Below the pieces are notes generated by a model. That model saw nothing but the letters and a program-made list of their open reading frames with translations. It did not search any database and had not been told where the DNA came from. This document shows, one piece after another, positions 5,445-7,316 of a stretch of 7,316 bases of DNA. The stretch's first letter is position 1, and each line of letters starts with the position of its first letter. The translations under genes were made by a program, and so were the position numbers. The DNA is from Polaromonas sp. (GTDB lineage Bacteria; Pseudomonadota; Gammaproteobacteria; Burkholderiales; Burkholderiaceae_C): contig JACMQR010000359.1 of assembly GCA_014376885.1 (NCBI GenBank), positions 1 through 7,316 on the forward strand, given 5' to 3'.

Positions 5445-7316
5445 CAAACATGCTCCAGCGGCGCTGCTGCCCGGGACAGGCGCAGCGCATTGAGGACCAC
5501 CAGCAAGGAGCTCAGCGCCATGCCCAGGCCGGCCAGCCAGGCGGGCAGCCAGCCAACAACGGCCAGCGGCACGCACACCAGGTTGTAGCCAGCGGCCCAC
5601 CCTAAATTTTGCCGGACCAGGCCCAGGGTGCGCCGCGCCTGCAGCGTAGCCTGCGCGATCGTGCCCAGCTGGTCGCCCAGCACCACCAGGTCGGCCTGCG
5701 CCTGCGCCAGCGGCACGGCTTGGCCGAACGCAAACGACACATGCGCGCCGGCCAGCACCGGTCCGTCGTTCAGGCCGTCGCCCACCATGGCCACCCTGCG
5801 CCCCTGGGCCTGCAGGCCGCGCAGAAAGTCCAGCTTGTCCTGCGGCGTACAGCCTGCGCGCACCTGGTCGATGCCCGCCTGGGCAGCAACGCGGCTGGCC
5901 GACTCCGCCAGGTCACCGGACAGCAGGCACACCTGCAGGCCCAGGGCTTTGAGCGCCCTGACGGTGGCTTTTGCATCGGGCCGCAGGTCTTCCTGCAACT
6001 CGATCGTCGCCACCCAGCCCTGGTCGTCGCTCAGGCAGGCATGCAGGGCCGGCGGAGCCGGCCGGGCGACACCGCAAAACAGCGCCGAACCCAGGCGCGC
6101 CACCACTGTTGACCCCGGCTGGCTCGGGTGGTCAAGACGGGCCGACACGCCCTGCCCGGCAACCTCCTTGACGTCCTGCACCCGCCACGCGCCGGGCGGC
6201 GTCGCCAGCGCGCGCGCCACCGGATGCAGCGAATGCCGGGCCAGCGCGCCGGCCATGGCCAGGGCCTGCTGGACCGAAACCCCTTCGCGGGTGGTCACCT
6301 TGCCCAGGGAAAACGCATCGCGGGTCAGGGTACCGGTTTTGTCGAACACCACCGTGTCGACCGTTGCCAGCGTTTCCAATGCCTGCAGGCGCTGGACCAG
6401 CACGCCGCTGCGCGCCAGCGTTCCGGCGCTGGCGAGCATGGCGGCCGGCGTGGCGAGCGACAGCGCGCACGGGCAGGTCACGATCAGCACCGCCACGGCC
6501 ACCATCAGGGCATGGCCCGGGTCCTGCGGCCACCAGTAGGCACCTGCCCCGGCAGCGGCCAGCAGGACAAACACCAAAAACGGCTTGGCGATGCGATCGG
6601 CCAGCTGCGCCAGCTGCGGCTTGGAGGTGGACGCGCTTTGCATCAGCGCAACGATCTGGGAAAACCGCGTCTTGTCGCCCGTCAGCTCCACCTGCACGAG
6701 CACCGGCGCCGCCAGGTTGTGGCTGCCGGCAATCACCCGGCCACCGACCCCCCGGGGCAAGGGCCGCGATTCGCCGGTCAGCAGGGCTTCATCGGCCAGC
6801 GTCTGGCCTTCCAGAACAAGGCCGTCAGCCGGAAAAGCCTCGCCCGGCAGCACCTTGACGACATCGCCCGGCCGCAGCCGGCGCACCGCCACGCGCTCAA
6901 AAGTGCCGTCAGCGCCGCGCCGCTCGACGCTGTCCGGCAGGCGGTTCATCAAGGCTTCCAGCGCGCCGGCGGTCCGGTCCCGCAGGCGCAGTTCCAGCCA
7001 GCGCCCGGCCAGCAGGAAAAAAACGAACATCGTGAAGGAGTCAAAATACACCTCGGCGCCGAAGATTCCGCGCGGCTCGAAGGTTCCCAGAGAGCTCACG
7101 GCAAACGTGATCGCCATGCCCAGCGCGGCCGGCAGGTCCATGCTGACCCGGCGATGGCGCAGGTCACGCAGTGCGTTCCTGAAAAACGGCGCGCAGGAAA
7201 ACAGCAGCACCGGCAGCGACAGCACCCACGAAGCCCAGCGCAGCAACTGCGCCATGTCCGGCGCCAGGTCGCCCGGACTGGCGACATAAGCCGGCCAGGC
7301 ATACATCATGACCTGC
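5444..7316 (-). CDS. ccoI: CcoI/FixI/CopA2-type copper-translocating P1B ATPase (5' end outside window)
   Basis: At least 623 residues are visible and the frame continues past the right edge, so the start and the N-terminal metal-binding (HMA) domain are missing. The methionines at 7309 and 7306 are internal, within the QVMMYAWP motif of the first membrane helix. Numbering from 7309, the order is: helices at about 24-42, 60-76 and 88-106; actuator motif TGES (178-181); helices at 243-260 and 267-290 with CPC (279-281) in VTCPCALSLATPAA; phosphorylation motif DKTGT (323-327); the P1B-specific HP (362-363); hinge GDGLNDGP (510-517); then two last helices (about 570-588 and 590-608). The AHVSFAFG stretch after the hinge fits the FixI/CopA2 branch. 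These slow exporters deliver Cu(I) across the membrane for cbb3 assembly instead of giving copper tolerance. The gene overlaps ccoS by one base and probably has its own promoter to the right. Confidence 0.96.
   Translation of the reverse strand, partial: QVMMYAWPAYVASPGDLAPDMAQLLRWASWVLSLPVLLFSCAPFFRNALRDLRHRRVSMDLPAALGMAITFAVSSLGTFEPRGIFGAEVYFDSFTMFVFFLLAGRWLELRLRDRTAGALEALMNRLPDSVERRGADGTFERVAVRRLRPGDVVKVLPGEAFPADGLVLEGQTLADEALLTGESRPLPRGVGGRVIAGSHNLAAPVLVQVELTGDKTRFSQIVALMQSASTSKPQLAQLADRIAKPFLVFVLLAAAGAGAYWWPQDPGHALMVAVAVLIVTCPCALSLATPAAMLASAGTLARSGVLVQRLQALETLATVDTVVFDKTGTLTRDAFSLGKVTTREGVSVQQALAMAGALARHSLHPVARALATPPGAWRVQDVKEVAGQGVSARLDHPSQPGSTVVARLGSALFCGVARPAPPALHACLSDDQGWVATIELQEDLRPDAKATVRALKALGLQVCLLSGDLAESASRVAAQAGIDQVRAGCTPQDKLDFLRGLQAQGRRVAMVGDGLNDGPVLAGAHVSFAFGQAVPLAQAQADLVVLGDQLGTIAQATLQARRTLGLVRQNLGWAAGYNLVCVPLAVVGWLPAWLAGLGMALSSLLVVLNALRLSRAAAPLEHV

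Noticed and set aside
5307..5600. A longer ccoS starting at 5600.
   Set aside because: The extra part is an out-of-frame reading of the ccoI end. The ATG at 5444 gives the standard 45-residue CcoS with a coupled start.
1..7316. An undescribed accessory system, mobile element or CRISPR array in the window.
   Set aside because: All the space is taken by recognised cbb3 oxidase genes and the regulator. No direct-repeat array, transposase, integrase or unexplained gap is visible.

Overview
The window carries a nearly complete biogenesis and structural locus for a cbb3-type (C-family) cytochrome c oxidase, the high-affinity terminal oxidase used for respiration at low oxygen. All oxidase genes lie on the minus strand. 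In transcription order they are ccoI (5' end outside the window), ccoS, ccoN, ccoO, ccoQ, ccoP, ccoG and a short ccoH/fixH. The 3' end of an FNR/CRP-family regulator gene enters on the plus strand at the left edge and converges on ccoH. Essentially every base is coding or short spacer; no stretch over 300 bases lacks a gene. I see no mobile element, CRISPR array, tRNA or rRNA.

The organism is most likely a GC-rich betaproteobacterium, probably of the order Burkholderiales (Comamonadaceae-like). This is inferred from the strong G/C bias at third codon positions, the ccoIS-ccoNOQP-ccoGH-fnr order, the two-membrane-segment CcoP and the wording of CcoG and CcoH. It rests on family knowledge, not on a database search.

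Right part (about 5307-7316): ccoI encodes a copper-exporting-type P1B ATPase and overlaps by one base the start of ccoS, a 45-residue membrane assembly factor. Middle (2021-5240): ccoN (haem-copper catalytic subunit), ccoO (mono-haem cytochrome c), ccoQ (46 residues, too small for an ORF list with a length cutoff) and ccoP (di-haem cytochrome c) follow with short spacers of 13 to 45 bases. Left part (239-1970): ccoG (4Fe-4S membrane protein linked to copper reduction in oxidase assembly) and ccoH. A 50-base gap with a GC-rich stem-loop separates ccoP from ccoG.

The clearest regulatory signal is a perfect dyad TTGAC-N4-GTCAA at 5297-5310, which overlaps the ccoS stop codon. It is placed at about -41.5 from a transcription start predicted from a plausible -10 element. 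This fits class II activation by an FNR-type protein, and the regulator encoded at 1-216 keeps the E-x-x-S-R recognition-helix residues that read such a site. Together the genes suggest oxygen-responsive control: when oxygen falls, the regulator switches on ccoNOQP and probably ccoGH, while ccoIS is read from a promoter to the right of the window.

This is a recognisable, well-described system. I found no evidence for an undescribed one; the findings are local details of gene arrangement and expression control.
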